Of a DNA stretch of 64,000 nt, positions 53,014-63,034 are shown piece by piece. Numbering within the stretch: position 1 is the stretch's first letter; the number at the start of each line of letters is the position of its first letter. The translations under genes and the position numbers were made by a program. The notes beneath the pieces are model-generated. The model worked only from the letters and a program-made list of their open reading frames with translations. It was not told the DNA's origin and ran no database searches. Location: the NCBI GenBank assembly GCA_027026255.1, contig JALVOT010000009.1, positions 27,833-91,832 of the forward strand, given 5' to 3'. Origin of the DNA: Caldifarciminota bacterium. Lineage in GTDB: Bacteria > Hydrothermota > Tepidihabitantia > SM23-42.

Positions 53014-53666
53014 GGATTGTGCTTTTTGGCCCGCCTGGAGTTGGTAAAGGAACCCAGGCCGAGCTGCTGGCCAATCATTTTCACCTTGTAAAATTCTCTA
53101 TGGGCGATTTATTAAGACAGGAGGTTGCAGTAAGTAGTTCAATTGGAAGAAGGGTTGAATCATATTTAAAACAGGGTAATCTTGTTCCCGATGATATTAT
53201 AGTTGAACTGGTTTATAATTTTCTTTTAGAAAACAGAGAGAGGGATATCTTATTTGATGGTTTCCCAAGAAATTTAAATCAGGCACACAGCCTGGAACAG
53301 AATCTCGCCCAATTGGGACAGAAGATAGACTTCGCCCTGGAACTCTATATTGCGGATGAGGAAATCATCAAGAGGCTGCAGAATCGACTCTATTGTTCGA
53401 GCTGCGGCAGAATTTATAATTGCCTTACAGACCCACCGAAGAAAAAGGGTATCTGTGATGTCTGCGGTCAGGAGCTTATAAAAAGAGATGATGATGAGGA
53501 ACCTGTCATCCGGCGCCGTCTGGATGTCTATAACTCTCAGACCCGTCTTCTTACTGAATACTACAAAGAGTTGAATGTCTATAAGCGAATTGATGCCTCA
53601 GGCTCCAAGGAGCAGATATTTAAGAGGATTTGTGAAATATTAGATGGCTATATTGATAAAGAATGA
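53010..53666 (+). CDS. adk: Adenylate kinase
   Basis: Adk interconverts ATP, ADP and AMP. The 218-residue protein has the P-loop GPPGVGKGTQA, FDGFPRNLNQA, and a lid with four cysteines (CSSC and CDVC) typical of zinc-binding lids. It is translationally coupled to secY and overlaps map by 23 nt. Confidence 0.97.
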   Translation: MRIVLFGPPGVGKGTQAELLANHFHLVKFSMGDLLRQEVAVSSSIGRRVESYLKQGNLVPDDIIVELVYNFLLENRERDILFDGFPRNLNQAHSLEQNLAQLGQKIDFALELYIADEEIIKRLQNRLYCSSCGRIYNCLTDPPKKKGICDVCGQELIKRDDDEEPVIRRRLDVYNSQTRLLTEYYKELNVYKRIDASGSKEQIFKRICEILDGYIDKE

Positions 53667-54402
53667 TGAGGCAATCAGGAGAATCACTGTCGCCGGTAAT
53701 ATTATTTATGAAATTTTCAGGATTATTTCTAAGATGAGTCTTGAGGGTAAAAGCACTGCTGAACTTGATGCTCAGATTGATAACTGGATAAGGGAGAGGG
53801 GTGGATATCCGGCGTTCTTGAATTATCGGGGGTTTCCCAGGAGTTGCTGTATTTCCATTAATGAAGAGGTCGTGCATGCAATACCATCAGAACGTATCAT
53901 CCGTTCCGGTGACCTTGTGAAGATTGACCTCGGGGTGAGATATCAGGATTATATTGCTGATGCGGCATGTACCTATGCGGTGGGTGAGATTTCACAAGCG
54001 GCGCATTCACTTATGGAGGCGACGATGCGTGCCCTTAAGGCGGGAATTACCCGGGCACGCCCGGGTAATCATATCTCCGACATCTCCCGGGCGGTGCAGG
54101 AAACCGCAGAGCAGGCAGGTTTTAATGTGGTGCGTGAGTTAACCGGTCATGGTGTGGGAAAAGATTTGCATGAGGAACCGATGATTCCGAATTATGTCGC
54201 CCGGGGTCCTGATCCTTTGATTGAACCGGGTATGGTATTTGCCATTGAACCGATGGTGAATATGGGCGGCTATGAGGTGCGCACTGCAAAGAATGGCTGG
54301 ACCGTAATAACTGCCGACGGTTCTTTATCCTGCCATTTTGAGGATACGATTGTTGTTTTGAAGAATGGGGTTTTGAATACTACAAGGGTAGGAGAAAATT
54401 AA
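53644..54402 (+). CDS. map: Methionine aminopeptidase, type I
   Basis: Map removes the initiator methionine. The 252-residue protein has the metal ligands in [34 protein letters not shown] and the C-terminal HFEDTIVV. The ATG lies within the adk 3' end. The stop overlaps the infA start as TAATG. Confidence 0.97.
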   Translation: MAILIKNDEAIRRITVAGNIIYEIFRIISKMSLEGKSTAELDAQIDNWIRERGGYPAFLNYRGFPRSCCISINEEVVHAIPSERIIRSGDLVKIDLGVRYQDYIADAACTYAVGEISQAAHSLMEATMRALKAGITRARPGNHISDISRAVQETAEQAGFNVVRELTGHGVGKDLHEEPMIPNYVARGPDPLIEPGMVFAIEPMVNMGGYEVRTAKNGWTVITADGSLSCHFEDTIVVLKNGVLNTTRVGEN

Positions 54403-54620
54403 TGGCACGTAAGGATTTAATTCAAACCGAAGGGACAATAGTTGAAACCCTTCCTAATGCAATGTTCCGGGTAGAGCTGGATAATGGACATAAGGTGCTT
54501 GCCCATGTCTCGGGCAAGATGCGGATGAGTTATATCAAGATTTTACCCGGGGACCGTGTTTTACTTGAATTGTCGCCTTATGATCTTTCAAGAGGTAGGA
54601 TTGTCTGGCGTTATAAATAG
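54402..54620 (+). CDS. infA: Translation initiation factor IF-1
   Basis: This is a 72-residue OB fold with the family pattern [32 protein letters not shown] and RGRIVWRYK. It occupies its usual place between map and rpmJ. Confidence 0.97.
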   Translation: MARKDLIQTEGTIVETLPNAMFRVELDNGHKVLAHVSGKMRMSYIKILPGDRVLLELSPYDLSRGRIVWRYK

Positions 54621-54622
54621 GC

Positions 54623-54650
54623 TTGATTATTTTTTGATTTTATATATAAT
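54623..54650 (+). promoter_or_regulatory. Internal promoter before rpmJ
   Basis: TTGATT (54623-54628), 16-nt spacer, TATAAT (54645-54650), directly after infA. It would allow separate expression of rpmJ and the alpha-operon genes. Confidence 0.68.
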
Positions 54651-54669
54651 AAAGGTTTAAGGAGGTTGT

Positions 54670-54783
54670 GTGAAGGTTAAGTCTTCGATTAAAAAAAGAT
54701 GTGCGGCGTGTCGGATTATCAAGCGTAAGGGTGTGGTAATGGTTATTTGTAAAAACCCACGCCATAAACAGCGTCAGGGGTGA
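54670..54783 (+). CDS. rpmJ: Ribosomal protein L36
   Basis: The 37-residue zinc-ribbon protein uses a GTG start with AAGGAGG just upstream. Sequence features are [20 protein letters not shown] near the start and a later [12 protein letters not shown]. The three cysteines and histidine make this the zinc-binding form. Confidence 0.96.
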   Translation: MKVKSSIKKRCAACRIIKRKGVVMVICKNPRHKQRQG

Positions 54784-54810
54784 TGACCACGCCTTTTCGA
54801 AAAATTGTCA

Positions 54811-54838
54811 GGATTAGGCAGGGGTTGTGCCTTAATCC
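54811..54838 (+). promoter_or_regulatory. Hairpin upstream of rpsM, possible S4-controlled leader
   Basis: GGATTAGGCA pairs with TGCCTTAATCC around a short loop, with one bulged T. It lies in the 88-nt rpmJ-rpsM gap, the longest in this operon apart from the promoter gap, 33 nt before the rpsM ATG. In other bacteria the alpha-operon leader is bound by S4; equivalence here is inference. Confidence 0.5.
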
Positions 54839-54871
54839 CGAAAGATTGATTGGTCAGAAACAAGGAGGATT

Positions 54872-55258
54872 ATGCCGAGAATAGCAGGTGTTGATTTGCC
54901 ACCCAATAAGAAGGTGGAATATGGTCTGACTGCCATATTTGGAATTGGATTGACCACGGCCCAGAAGATTGTGAAGGAGGCCGGGATTGATGCAAATAAG
55001 AAAATTAAAGACCTTGGTGATGATGAGGTTACCAAAATTAGAAAGATTATCGAATCCAATTACCGGGTAGAAGGTGCATTACGCGCTGAGATTTCTGCGG
55101 ATATAAAGAGGCTTATTGATATCGGTTCTTATCGCGGATTGAGACATAAACATGGACTGCCGGTTCGGGGACAGCGCACAAGAACAAATGCGCGCACCCG
55201 TAAGGGTAAGAAGAAAACGGTTGCCGTTCATAAAGGGGTGGTTGGAGGTAAGAAGTGA
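54872..55258 (+). CDS. rpsM: Ribosomal protein S13
   Basis: The 128-residue head protein of 30S has [43 protein letters not shown] and a basic tail. A good CAAGGAGG site precedes it. The stop overlaps the GTG of rpsK. Confidence 0.97.
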   Translation: MPRIAGVDLPPNKKVEYGLTAIFGIGLTTAQKIVKEAGIDANKKIKDLGDDEVTKIRKIIESNYRVEGALRAEISADIKRLIDIGSYRGLRHKHGLPVRGQRTRTNARTRKGKKKTVAVHKGVVGGKK

Positions 55259-55662
55259 GAAAACCAAAATCAACACGCAGACGAAGGGCTCCCAAGCGTA
55301 AGAAGGCCGCCCATATCGAACAGGTCTGTATCGCCAGTATCTATGCGAGTTTTAATAATACCATTATATCAATCTGTGATGCGAGGGGTAATGTTCTATG
55401 CTGGTCATCTGCAGGCAGGATTGGATTTAAGGGAACGAAGAAGGGGACGGCATATGCTGCACACCAATCTGCGGAGGCTGTTGCCCGGGAAGCACTTGCC
55501 TTGGGTGTTAAGAAAATCGAGGTGCGTATCAAAGGACCGGGACCGGGACGGGAGGCTGCGATTCGGACACTTCAGACCGTTGGTTTGACGATTGTTGCAA
55601 TAAAGGATATTACACCATTACCCCATAATGGTTGTAAACCACCGAGAAGGAGAAGGGTATAA
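55255..55662 (+). CDS. rpsK: Ribosomal protein S11
   Basis: The 135-residue platform protein has [21 protein letters not shown] and the C-terminal [17 protein letters not shown]. It starts with GTG within the rpsM stop, and its own stop overlaps rpsD (TAATG). Confidence 0.97.
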   Translation: MRKPKSTRRRRAPKRKKAAHIEQVCIASIYASFNNTIISICDARGNVLCWSSAGRIGFKGTKKGTAYAAHQSAEAVAREALALGVKKIEVRIKGPGPGREAAIRTLQTVGLTIVAIKDITPLPHNGCKPPRRRRV

Positions 55663-56291
55663 TGGCGCGCTATATTGGTGCTCGATGCAAAATCTGCCGA
55701 CGCGAAGGCGAAAAACTTTTTCTCCGGGGCAGTCGGTGCTATACGGATAAGTGCTCCTTTACGAGAAGGGGATATCCTCCAGGAACCCATGGTAAGGTGG
55801 GAAGGCGTAAACTTACATCCTATGCTACACACCTCAGAGAAAAACAGAAGGTGAAGGCAGTCTATGGTGCTCTGGAACGTCCATTCAGAAAGATATTCGC
55901 TGAGGCGGCGAGGAGGCCGGGTAATACCGGTGAAAATCTTTTGATTCTTTTGGAACGGAGACTTGACAATGTGGTATATCAGGTGGGCATTGCTTCTTCA
56001 CGGTCTCAGGCACGTCAGATTGTCCGGCATGGACATATTCTTGTTGACGGCAAAAAGGTTGATATTCCTTCATATCTGGTAAAGGAGAATCAGATTATAA
56101 AATTAACCGAGGCGATGAAAAAGAATCCCTTAGTGAAAAAATCACTTGAGGAAAGGGATCCCGAAAAGATTGTTCCCTGGCTAAAATTTGACCGTAATGA
56201 GATTTCAGCAACGGTTGTTCGTTTACCAAAGCGCGAAGATATTACGATTCCCATTCAGGAAAGTTTAATAGTTGAGTTTTATTCAAAATAG
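55662..56291 (+). CDS. rpsD: Ribosomal protein S4 (zinc-binding form)
   Basis: S4 is a primary assembly protein and often the autoregulator of this operon. The N-terminus has four cysteines (CKICRR and later cysteines near residues 26 and 31), so it is the zinc-binding form. The S4 RNA-binding domain (LDNVVYQVGIASSRSQARQIVRHGHI) follows. The length of 209 is normal. Confidence 0.97.
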   Translation: MARYIGARCKICRREGEKLFLRGSRCYTDKCSFTRRGYPPGTHGKVGRRKLTSYATHLREKQKVKAVYGALERPFRKIFAEAARRPGNTGENLLILLERRLDNVVYQVGIASSRSQARQIVRHGHILVDGKKVDIPSYLVKENQIIKLTEAMKKNPLVKKSLEERDPEKIVPWLKFDRNEISATVVRLPKREDITIPIQESLIVEFYSK

Positions 56292-56300
56292 AGGAGGGTT

Positions 56301-57284
56301 ATGGCTCTCAAACCGCTGGTAATGCCAGAAAAGATTGAGATTGATAAGAAGGTAACAACCGATAATTTTGGAAGGTTCATCCTTTCACCATTAGAAAGGG
56401 GTTTTGGTGTTACCATTGGGAATTCATTAAGAAGGATGCTTTTATCGGCAATTCAGGGTTCAGCAATTACCCAGGTGCGGATTGGTGACATCCTCCAGGA
56501 GTTTTCGACCATCCCCGGGATATATGAGGATGTTGTGGAAATTATATTGAATCTGAAGAAGGTGCGTGTGAAGTTGATGAGTGATAAACCGGTAACCTTA
56601 AAAATGCGGATCAAAGGCAAAAAGGAATATCTGGCTGAGGATATCGAAAATAATCCGCTGGCGATGATTGCAACACCGAAACAGAAGATTCTTACAGTTA
56701 CCGGCTCCAAGGTTAATCTTGAGATGGAGATGCGGGTTGAGGCGGGTCGGGGATATGTTCCTGCAGAGTTACTGAAGCGCACCGAGGTGCCGGTGGGAAC
56801 GATATTTCTGGATGCCTTATTCTCACCAGTCCTTTCGGTGAATTTTAATGTTACAAATACCCGGGTTGGTACAAGGACCGATTATGACCATCTGGTTATT
56901 GATATTAAGACCGATGGAACCATCAGTCCGATTGAGGCAATTGTTGAGGGTGCAAGTCTTTTAAAGCATCATCTTGGTTTTATCACCAGCCTTGGTGTAG
57001 AGCCTGAGTTTACCTCCAAGGAACAACTTGATGCCGAGCATCGTAGAATCCGCGAGATTCTCAAACGTAGTATTGATGAGCTGGAGATTTCCGTTCGTGC
57101 CTCAAATTGTTTGAAAAACGAAAAGATTCAAACGATTGGCGACCTTGTCCAGAAAAATGGAAAAGAACTTCTTACTTATGAAAATTTTGGAAGAAAATCG
57201 TTGAAGGAACTGGAAAAGAACTTAGCAAAACTTGGATTGCATCTTGGAATGAAGGTAGAAAAGTATCTTAAAGAGGATATATAA
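56301..57284 (+). CDS. rpoA: RNA polymerase alpha subunit
   Basis: The 327-residue subunit has the N-terminal dimer domain (LSPLERGFGVTIGNSLRRMLL) and the C-terminal helix-hairpin domain (NCLKNEKIQTIGDLVQ, FGRKSLKELEKNLAKLGL) that contacts UP elements. It sits in its canonical place between rpsD and rplQ. Confidence 0.98.
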   Translation: MALKPLVMPEKIEIDKKVTTDNFGRFILSPLERGFGVTIGNSLRRMLLSAIQGSAITQVRIGDILQEFSTIPGIYEDVVEIILNLKKVRVKLMSDKPVTLKMRIKGKKEYLAEDIENNPLAMIATPKQKILTVTGSKVNLEMEMRVEAGRGYVPAELLKRTEVPVGTIFLDALFSPVLSVNFNVTNTRVGTRTDYDHLVIDIKTDGTISPIEAIVEGASLLKHHLGFITSLGVEPEFTSKEQLDAEHRRIREILKRSIDELEISVRASNCLKNEKIQTIGDLVQKNGKELLTYENFGRKSLKELEKNLAKLGLHLGMKVEKYLKEDI

Positions 57285-57288
57285 CCAA

Positions 57289-57804
57289 ATGAGACACGGA
57301 GTGCATAAAAAGAAACTGGGGAGAAAGAAAGAGCATCGTCTTGCTCTATTAAAGAATCTGTGTCGTTCACTTTTCATCCATGAAAAGATTAAGACTACAC
57401 TCCCCAAGGCAAAAGAGGTAAGAAGGATGGCAGAGAGGCTTATTGAATTTGCCAAGAGGAACGACCTTGCTGCAAAAAGGCGGATTTACCGCTATATCCC
57501 TGACCATAAACTTGTGAAGATTATCTGTGATGAGATCGGACCGAGATTTGCCTCTATTCAGGGCGGATATACCAGAATCTATCGACTTGGACCGAGGCTT
57601 GGGGATGGTGCTGAACTTGCAGTAATTGAACTTACCAAACCGGGCGAGCCGTCAGATATTGCCTTGAGAAGGAAGTTGATTGAGCGGCGTAAGGTTGAGG
57701 TCGAGGATAAGAAGAAGAAGGACAAGAAGGAAAAGAAAAAGGAAAAGAAAAAAGAGAAGAAAAAAGAGAAGAAAAAAGAAAAACCCAGGAAGAAGAAAAA
57801 ATAG
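57289..57804 (+). CDS. rplQ: Ribosomal protein L17 with long lysine/glutamate tail
   Basis: Residues 1-125 are a normal L17 (MRHGVHKKKLGRKKEHRLALLKNLCRSL; ARKEV-type region KAKEVRRMAERLIEFAK; GARLGDGA-like RLGDGAELAVIEL). About 45 further residues are nearly pure lysine and glutamate, encoded by a purine-only tandem repeat at about 57709-57801. L17 usually stops near 115-130 residues. The repeat could vary in length between strains. Confidence 0.95.
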   Translation: MRHGVHKKKLGRKKEHRLALLKNLCRSLFIHEKIKTTLPKAKEVRRMAERLIEFAKRNDLAAKRRIYRYIPDHKLVKIICDEIGPRFASIQGGYTRIYRLGPRLGDGAELAVIELTKPGEPSDIALRRKLIERRKVEVEDKKKKDKKEKKKEKKKEKKKEKKKEKPRKKKK

Positions 57805-57856
57805 GCAAATTCTGAATTCCCCATAGAAGTCCAGCGGCAAAAAATAATTTAAGTAG

Positions 57857-59656
57857 ATGGCTATCCAGGAACGATTTTTATATAAATACTTTTCTGCGGT
57901 TTGGGTATTTATTATCCTGCTCTTTATTGGACTCGGTTGTTTTGAGCCGCTGTTTGCCTGTAAACCAGAGATATCGGTAAAATTTATCAGAGGGCTGTGG
58001 GTCAGGGCTGCGGCAACTGCCGCCCCGGATTCAATTCCCCGGATAATTGAACTTGTTGACGAATTAGGGATTACTGATTTATTCGTGCAAGTGGTGGTCG
58101 GTGGTTATGCATATTACCACTCTAAATATCTGCCGCGCAGCCAGTATCTATCTCGGATTGGTCCAGAAGACTATACCCCCCTGGATTCGCTTCTGAAATC
58201 ATTGAGTAAAAGACCGGTAAGGGTGCATGCCTGGGTTAATACATTTCTTGTCTGGTCGATGAGTTCACCACCGGATTCACAAACCCATTTATACTACACC
58301 CATCCCGGATGGTTTATCAGGGATGTTAACAATCATTCAATCGTTGATTATCCCTTCATCAGCTGGCTGGATATGAATCTTGAAGGGCTTTATCTTGATC
58401 CGGAAAAGGATTCGGTCAGGGAATTTTTATCGGAAATCTGCAAAGAGATAAGTTATAAATTTCCTGTTGCCGGAGTGCATCTGGATTTTGTCCGCTATCC
58501 GGGCGCGCTCTTCGGTCTGGACCAGACTGATGAATCGGCATTACTTGCTGGTAAGGATGAGAATAGTCTTGGCTGGCTCAGTTTATTTCGTTATCCCGGG
58601 CTGAAATTTATTCAGCGCTGGAGGGTGTGGCATTACTGGAAGATTAATAAATTGAGGGAGCAGAATATTACTCGTTTTGTTTCGGAGGTGCGGACAAAGC
58701 TCAGAAAGGGGTGTCTTCTTTCCGCAGCAGTTTTTGCCCAGCCCGGGGTTGCCCGATATCGATTTGCCCAGAATTGGATTCAATGGGATGACCTTGACCT
58801 ACCGGTGATAATGTCCTATACCCGGGATGTTAAAAAGTTTGAGAAGATTGTAAAATATACACTCGGTAAGCGTCCCGATGCAGTTTTTGGCATCGGTATC
58901 CTCTGGCCTGATATGGAAGATGAGGTATTATGGCAGGTAAAACTGGTTAAAAAATCCGGCGGTGCCGGGATATCATTTTTTGATTATACAACAATCCGGG
59001 ATACAATATTTGACCTCACCCGATGTGGTGTTGATGTTATTGATAAGAATGCACTATTTATGGATACAACTTCTTATCGACCTGATAGTATTATTATTGA
59101 ACCACCGGATTCTGTGTGGGCGGCTCTGGGCAGGAAAGAGGTTTCCCGGGGAGAGGACCTTGAGTTCGCCGGTTTTTTGCTTGCGCTCTCGCTTGACCCG
59201 ATTCAGGACATAGAAAGGCTGCATCTTTCTCAAAAAGATTTCATTAATTTTATCCGGGATGATATCGCTGCATTCAGATATTTGGATAAAAAGATATTCC
59301 CCCTTGATGACACCCTTATTCAGCCGCCGGGTGTAGTAATAAAATATTCTTTTATTCCTGGAGAAGAACTTAATACAAACAGGGTTATAAATCCTGACAG
59401 TATGTCGGGAAAACTTGAACACGAGGTATTTATTTATCCTGAAGCCGGTAATAAATTTGTCAGTAATGTCTTTAAGAGCGACACCACAACCGTGAATCTT
59501 TTTTCCACGACACGGGGTTTATATATCTATAAAGTGATAAAAAAGATAAAAGGCGGGGGCAGAGTTTTACAGCATAATGTGAAAACTGAAGAAATGCCTA
59601 TTCATAAATACTGGACTATTAATAATAGATTGACATCTTTATTTACCGGATTATAA
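57857..59656 (+). CDS. Glycosyl hydrolase-like family 10 (GHL10) lipoprotein
   Basis: The N-terminal membrane segment ends in GLGC (cysteine 28), a possible lipobox. Residues about 40-380 match the GHL10/DUF187 TIM barrel: IRGLWVRAAA, VRVHAWVNTFL, GVHLDFVRYPG and a later LPVIMSYTRD. Members are thought to act on bacterial glycans, but few are characterised. The C-terminal 200 residues look like an additional beta-rich domain. It lies between rplQ and tldD on the same strand. Confidence 0.85.
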   Translation: MAIQERFLYKYFSAVWVFIILLFIGLGCFEPLFACKPEISVKFIRGLWVRAAATAAPDSIPRIIELVDELGITDLFVQVVVGGYAYYHSKYLPRSQYLSRIGPEDYTPLDSLLKSLSKRPVRVHAWVNTFLVWSMSSPPDSQTHLYYTHPGWFIRDVNNHSIVDYPFISWLDMNLEGLYLDPEKDSVREFLSEICKEISYKFPVAGVHLDFVRYPGALFGLDQTDESALLAGKDENSLGWLSLFRYPGLKFIQRWRVWHYWKINKLREQNITRFVSEVRTKLRKGCLLSAAVFAQPGVARYRFAQNWIQWDDLDLPVIMSYTRDVKKFEKIVKYTLGKRPDAVFGIGILWPDMEDEVLWQVKLVKKSGGAGISFFDYTTIRDTIFDLTRCGVDVIDKNALFMDTTSYRPDSIIIEPPDSVWAALGRKEVSRGEDLEFAGFLLALSLDPIQDIERLHLSQKDFINFIRDDIAAFRYLDKKIFPLDDTLIQPPGVVIKYSFIPGEELNTNRVINPDSMSGKLEHEVFIYPEAGNKFVSNVFKSDTTTVNLFSTTRGLYIYKVIKKIKGGGRVLQHNVKTEEMPIHKYWTINNRLTSLFTGL

Positions 59657-59657
59657 T
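59630..59657 (+). promoter_or_regulatory. Promoter of tldD-tldE overlapping the GHL10 stop
   Basis: TTGACA (59630-59635), 16-nt spacer, TATAAT (59652-59657). The ATG follows after 17 nt that include AAAGGAG. Confidence 0.75.
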
Positions 59658-59674
59658 ATATAAAAGGAGATGCG

Positions 59675-61039
59675 ATGTTTGAAACATTAAAAAATATCGG
59701 TTCCCGGGTGGATGCTGACTATTTTGATATTCGTTATGAGAAGAAGAATGAGACCAAGATTGTGTTTGAAGGTAAGGAATTGACCGAACTCAGCTCCAAC
59801 AGCACGGATGGCTATGTGCTCAGGGTGCTTGTTGATGGCGGGCTGGCTTCAATCGCCTTCACACGACTTGAAGATGCGGAACAGGCGATAAAACAGGTCA
59901 GGGAAAACGCCCGATTGATTGCCCGCAGTACCGAAAAAAAGGTTGTGTTTGCACCGGTTGATATCAAAAAGGACCGGTTTACGCCGAGTTTGAATCAGGA
60001 TCCCAGAAAATTGTCGATTGATGAGAAACTTGAGTTGACACGCCATTATAATGAAATCCCGCTTCAGGAAAAAAAGATTGCGACAACCCATATTGGTTAT
60101 CTGGAAGTGAGTCGGGAAAAATATTTTATCAGTAGTGAAGGTGCAGAAATTGCCGAAGACTTGGTGACGACAAGGATTAACGGTATGATAACCAGTCGGG
60201 ATGGGAATTTGATTCAAACCGTAAGGGTGGGTATCGGAGGTGCTGATGGATTCGCAAGATTGAGAAATCAGGAAGGTCAGTTTGAGAAGAAGACCTCGAT
60301 TGCGATACAACTTTTAAATGCAGAACCAATCCCGGCTGGAATCTATAATGTGATACTGAATCAGGGTATGGCTGGCGTCTTTACCCATGAGGCATTTGGT
60401 CATTTTTCCGAAGCCGACCTGATTGAAGACAATCCGTCGATGCGTGAGAAGATGAGACTGAATGCGAGACTCGGAAGTGAGATTCTTAATATCAAGGATG
60501 ATCCGACGATACCCAATCAACTTGGTTTTTATAAATATGATGACGAAGGTGTTGAGGCAAGGCCGGTCCAACTTCTGAAAAACGGCGTTCTGGCTGGAAG
60601 ATTACATTCGCGTCGGACCGCAACCGTATTTGGGGAGGAAGCGAATGGACATTGTGTTGCTGAAGATTTTCGTTATGCCCCAATTATAAGGATGGGGACT
60701 ATTTTTATTGAACCGGGACCGTTTTCCTTTGAACAGTTGCTCGAGGAGCTTGGTAATGGGTTTTATATCATTGACGCCCGGGGTGGACAGACCAGTGGTG
60801 AGAATTTTACCTTTGGTGCGCAATATGGATATGTAGTAAAGAATGGTAAGATTAACCAGATAGTGCGTGATATAAACATCACAGGGAATTTATACCGGAC
60901 CCTGATGAATATATCTATGATTGGAAATGACCTTGAATTATGTCAGATTGGCGGCTGCGGTAAAGGTCAGCTCAATATCCGTTCCTGTAATGGTTCTCCT
61001 CATATCTTAATAAAAGAAGTTGTTATTGGAGGTGTCTGA
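59675..61039 (+). CDS. tldD: TldD-family metalloprotease
   Basis: TldD forms a heterodimeric peptidase with TldE/PmbA that degrades small unfolded peptides. The 454-residue protein carries the zinc motif HEAFGH (in GVFTHEAFGHFSEADL) and the later GEEANGHCVAEDFRYAP and CGKGQLN segments. It is followed after 3 nt by its partner. Confidence 0.94.
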   Translation: MFETLKNIGSRVDADYFDIRYEKKNETKIVFEGKELTELSSNSTDGYVLRVLVDGGLASIAFTRLEDAEQAIKQVRENARLIARSTEKKVVFAPVDIKKDRFTPSLNQDPRKLSIDEKLELTRHYNEIPLQEKKIATTHIGYLEVSREKYFISSEGAEIAEDLVTTRINGMITSRDGNLIQTVRVGIGGADGFARLRNQEGQFEKKTSIAIQLLNAEPIPAGIYNVILNQGMAGVFTHEAFGHFSEADLIEDNPSMREKMRLNARLGSEILNIKDDPTIPNQLGFYKYDDEGVEARPVQLLKNGVLAGRLHSRRTATVFGEEANGHCVAEDFRYAPIIRMGTIFIEPGPFSFEQLLEELGNGFYIIDARGGQTSGENFTFGAQYGYVVKNGKINQIVRDINITGNLYRTLMNISMIGNDLELCQIGGCGKGQLNIRSCNGSPHILIKEVVIGGV

Positions 61040-61042
61040 GAA

Positions 61043-62350
61043 ATGGATAAATTGTTAAAACTTGCCGAAAAATGTTGTGATAAGGTTGAGGTTTATTCCC
61101 TTAATCAGTATATCAGGAATGTGGATTTTGAAAACGGCCGGTTAAAATTGATTGATTCTTCAATACAATCCGGGGTCTGTTTGAGAATCATCAAGGATAA
61201 TAAACTCGGTTTTGCATATACAAAAAATCTGCGTGACCGTGAAGGTTTGATTGATAACGCCCTCAATTCATTAAAGGGCGGAGTGAAGGCAGAATTTGAT
61301 TTTCCTGAAACAAAAGATTTAGTTGAGGTTAAGTCATACGACGAATCGATTGAGGAATTGAGTAATGAGACCGTGGTTGAAGAGTGTGAAAGATTGGTAA
61401 AGAAAATTTCTGAAAGGTCCGAGGGGCAGATTAATATCACTGCAATGGTCGATTCCTCCAGGATTCGTATCCTGAACAGCAGGGGAACCGATGTTGCAGC
61501 CCGTATATCAAATTATTTTCTCGTGACTTCAATACTTTTTCCCAATACCTATGCCAGTATTGACCGCATAATCCTTGATAGAAAATTTGTTCCAGCACCT
61601 GATGAATATATCGATTTTATTGTTGATACATATAATCAATCAGCAAAGGTGGTTTCAATCCCAGGGGGGAGGATGAAGGTTCTGTTTCTCCCGGAAACCC
61701 TGTATGTTTTACTCTGGCGGATTGCCTATGCAACAAGTGCAGAGAGTGTCTATCGTAATACATCTCCGATCATTGGTAGTATCGGTAAGAAGATTTTTCA
61801 TGAGGACTTTACTCTGATTAATGACCCTTTGAATCAGGAGACCGGACCGGCGCGCGCATTTGATGATGAGGCAACTCCAACTCAGACCCTGCCGATAATT
61901 GAAAATGGTGTATTAAAGAATTTTTATTATGACCTCGACTATGCACAAAGGATGGATAAGAAGCCGAGTGGAAATGGATTTAAGACGGGGCGCTGGGAAA
62001 GCGAACGGATTTCAATAAAACCCGGCCCGGCACTGGAGCACCTTTTCATTAAACCCGGTAAGAGTTCATTCCCGGAACTTTTGCGTATGGTTGATCAGGG
62101 AATTATTGTGGCTGGTTCACTGGGGGCGCATAGTGGAAATATTCCCAACGGTGATTTTTCCATCGGTCTTTCTCCAGGTTTGTATATAAAAGATGGAAAG
62201 ATTGCAGGTCGTCTTAAGGATGCAATGGTCGCCGGTAATATATATGAGGTAATGCAGAATATTGTGGGTATAGAAGATCGGGTCTATCCGGGTATGGCGG
62301 GATATTTTCCGGCAATGCTTTTTGATAATGTCTCTGTAGCATCACGATAG
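61043..62350 (+). CDS. tldE: TldE/PmbA-family protein
   Basis: This is the non-catalytic partner of TldD. The 435-residue protein shares the fold but lacks the HExxxH motif. It has FDDEATPTQTLPIIENGVL and GDFSIGLSPGLYIKDGKI, typical of the group. It shares a transcript with tldD. Confidence 0.93.
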   Translation: MDKLLKLAEKCCDKVEVYSLNQYIRNVDFENGRLKLIDSSIQSGVCLRIIKDNKLGFAYTKNLRDREGLIDNALNSLKGGVKAEFDFPETKDLVEVKSYDESIEELSNETVVEECERLVKKISERSEGQINITAMVDSSRIRILNSRGTDVAARISNYFLVTSILFPNTYASIDRIILDRKFVPAPDEYIDFIVDTYNQSAKVVSIPGGRMKVLFLPETLYVLLWRIAYATSAESVYRNTSPIIGSIGKKIFHEDFTLINDPLNQETGPARAFDDEATPTQTLPIIENGVLKNFYYDLDYAQRMDKKPSGNGFKTGRWESERISIKPGPALEHLFIKPGKSSFPELLRMVDQGIIVAGSLGAHSGNIPNGDFSIGLSPGLYIKDGKIAGRLKDAMVAGNIYEVMQNIVGIEDRVYPGMAGYFPAMLFDNVSVASR

Positions 62351-62363
62351 TGTAGACAGCCCG

Positions 62364-63023
62364 ATGTTTTTTCTGCCGATTTCACTGCTATTTTTCTTGT
62401 TGTTGATTCTAATCCTGCCGGCACTTTTTCTGTTTATTCCCGCCCATATCATTGGCTATGCATTTCAGAAACTTGGACTCAGCGCGGAAGCGGGATTGAG
62501 TTTTTTTATCTTTTCACTCATCGGGAGCACGATAAATATTCCAATCAAGGAAGAACCCTGTTATGAGACCCCAAAAATTTCCTCGCTTGCACAGCTCTTT
62601 TTTTCCCATATTTCTGCACCTGCTCAGAAAAGGGTGCTGGCGATAAATGTCGGCGGTGCAATACTGCCGTTGATGCTTGCCCTGTATCTGTTTTTGACCC
62701 GTGCGCCATTTATTCCGACTCTCATTGCTACAGTAATAATGATAATCATTACAAAATACCTTGCCCGACCGGTGCCCAATGTGGGTATTGCGATGCCCGG
62801 ACTTATGCCGCCTCTGTTTGCCGTAATCCTCGCCTGGATTTTATCACCTCATAATACAGCACCGGTTGCCTATGTTTCTGGTGTTTTGGGGACAATTATC
62901 GGTGCTGATATATTAAACCTGCCGCGACTGAAGAAGATGTCCTGCGGTGTTATGAGTATTGGCGGTGCCGGAGTATTTGACGGAATCTACCTGGTCGGCA
63001 TCATCAGTCTAATCCTGGCATAG
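62364..63023 (+). CDS. DUF1614 membrane protein
   Basis: The 219-residue protein has about six hydrophobic helices and the conserved segment SLIGSTINIPI near residue 50, with NVGGAILPLMLALYL and PGLMPPLFAVILA later. This matches DUF1614, a membrane family of unknown function found in archaea and some bacteria. It follows tldE by 13 nt. Confidence 0.82.
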   Translation: MFFLPISLLFFLLLILILPALFLFIPAHIIGYAFQKLGLSAEAGLSFFIFSLIGSTINIPIKEEPCYETPKISSLAQLFFSHISAPAQKRVLAINVGGAILPLMLALYLFLTRAPFIPTLIATVIMIIITKYLARPVPNVGIAMPGLMPPLFAVILAWILSPHNTAPVAYVSGVLGTIIGADILNLPRLKKMSCGVMSIGGAGVFDGIYLVGIISLILA

Positions 63024-63034
63024 CGATAACGATT

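Noticed and set aside
57579-57824. Phenylalanine-rich minus-strand frame opposite rplQ
   Set aside because: It is the complement of the lysine/glutamate repeat, not a real membrane protein.
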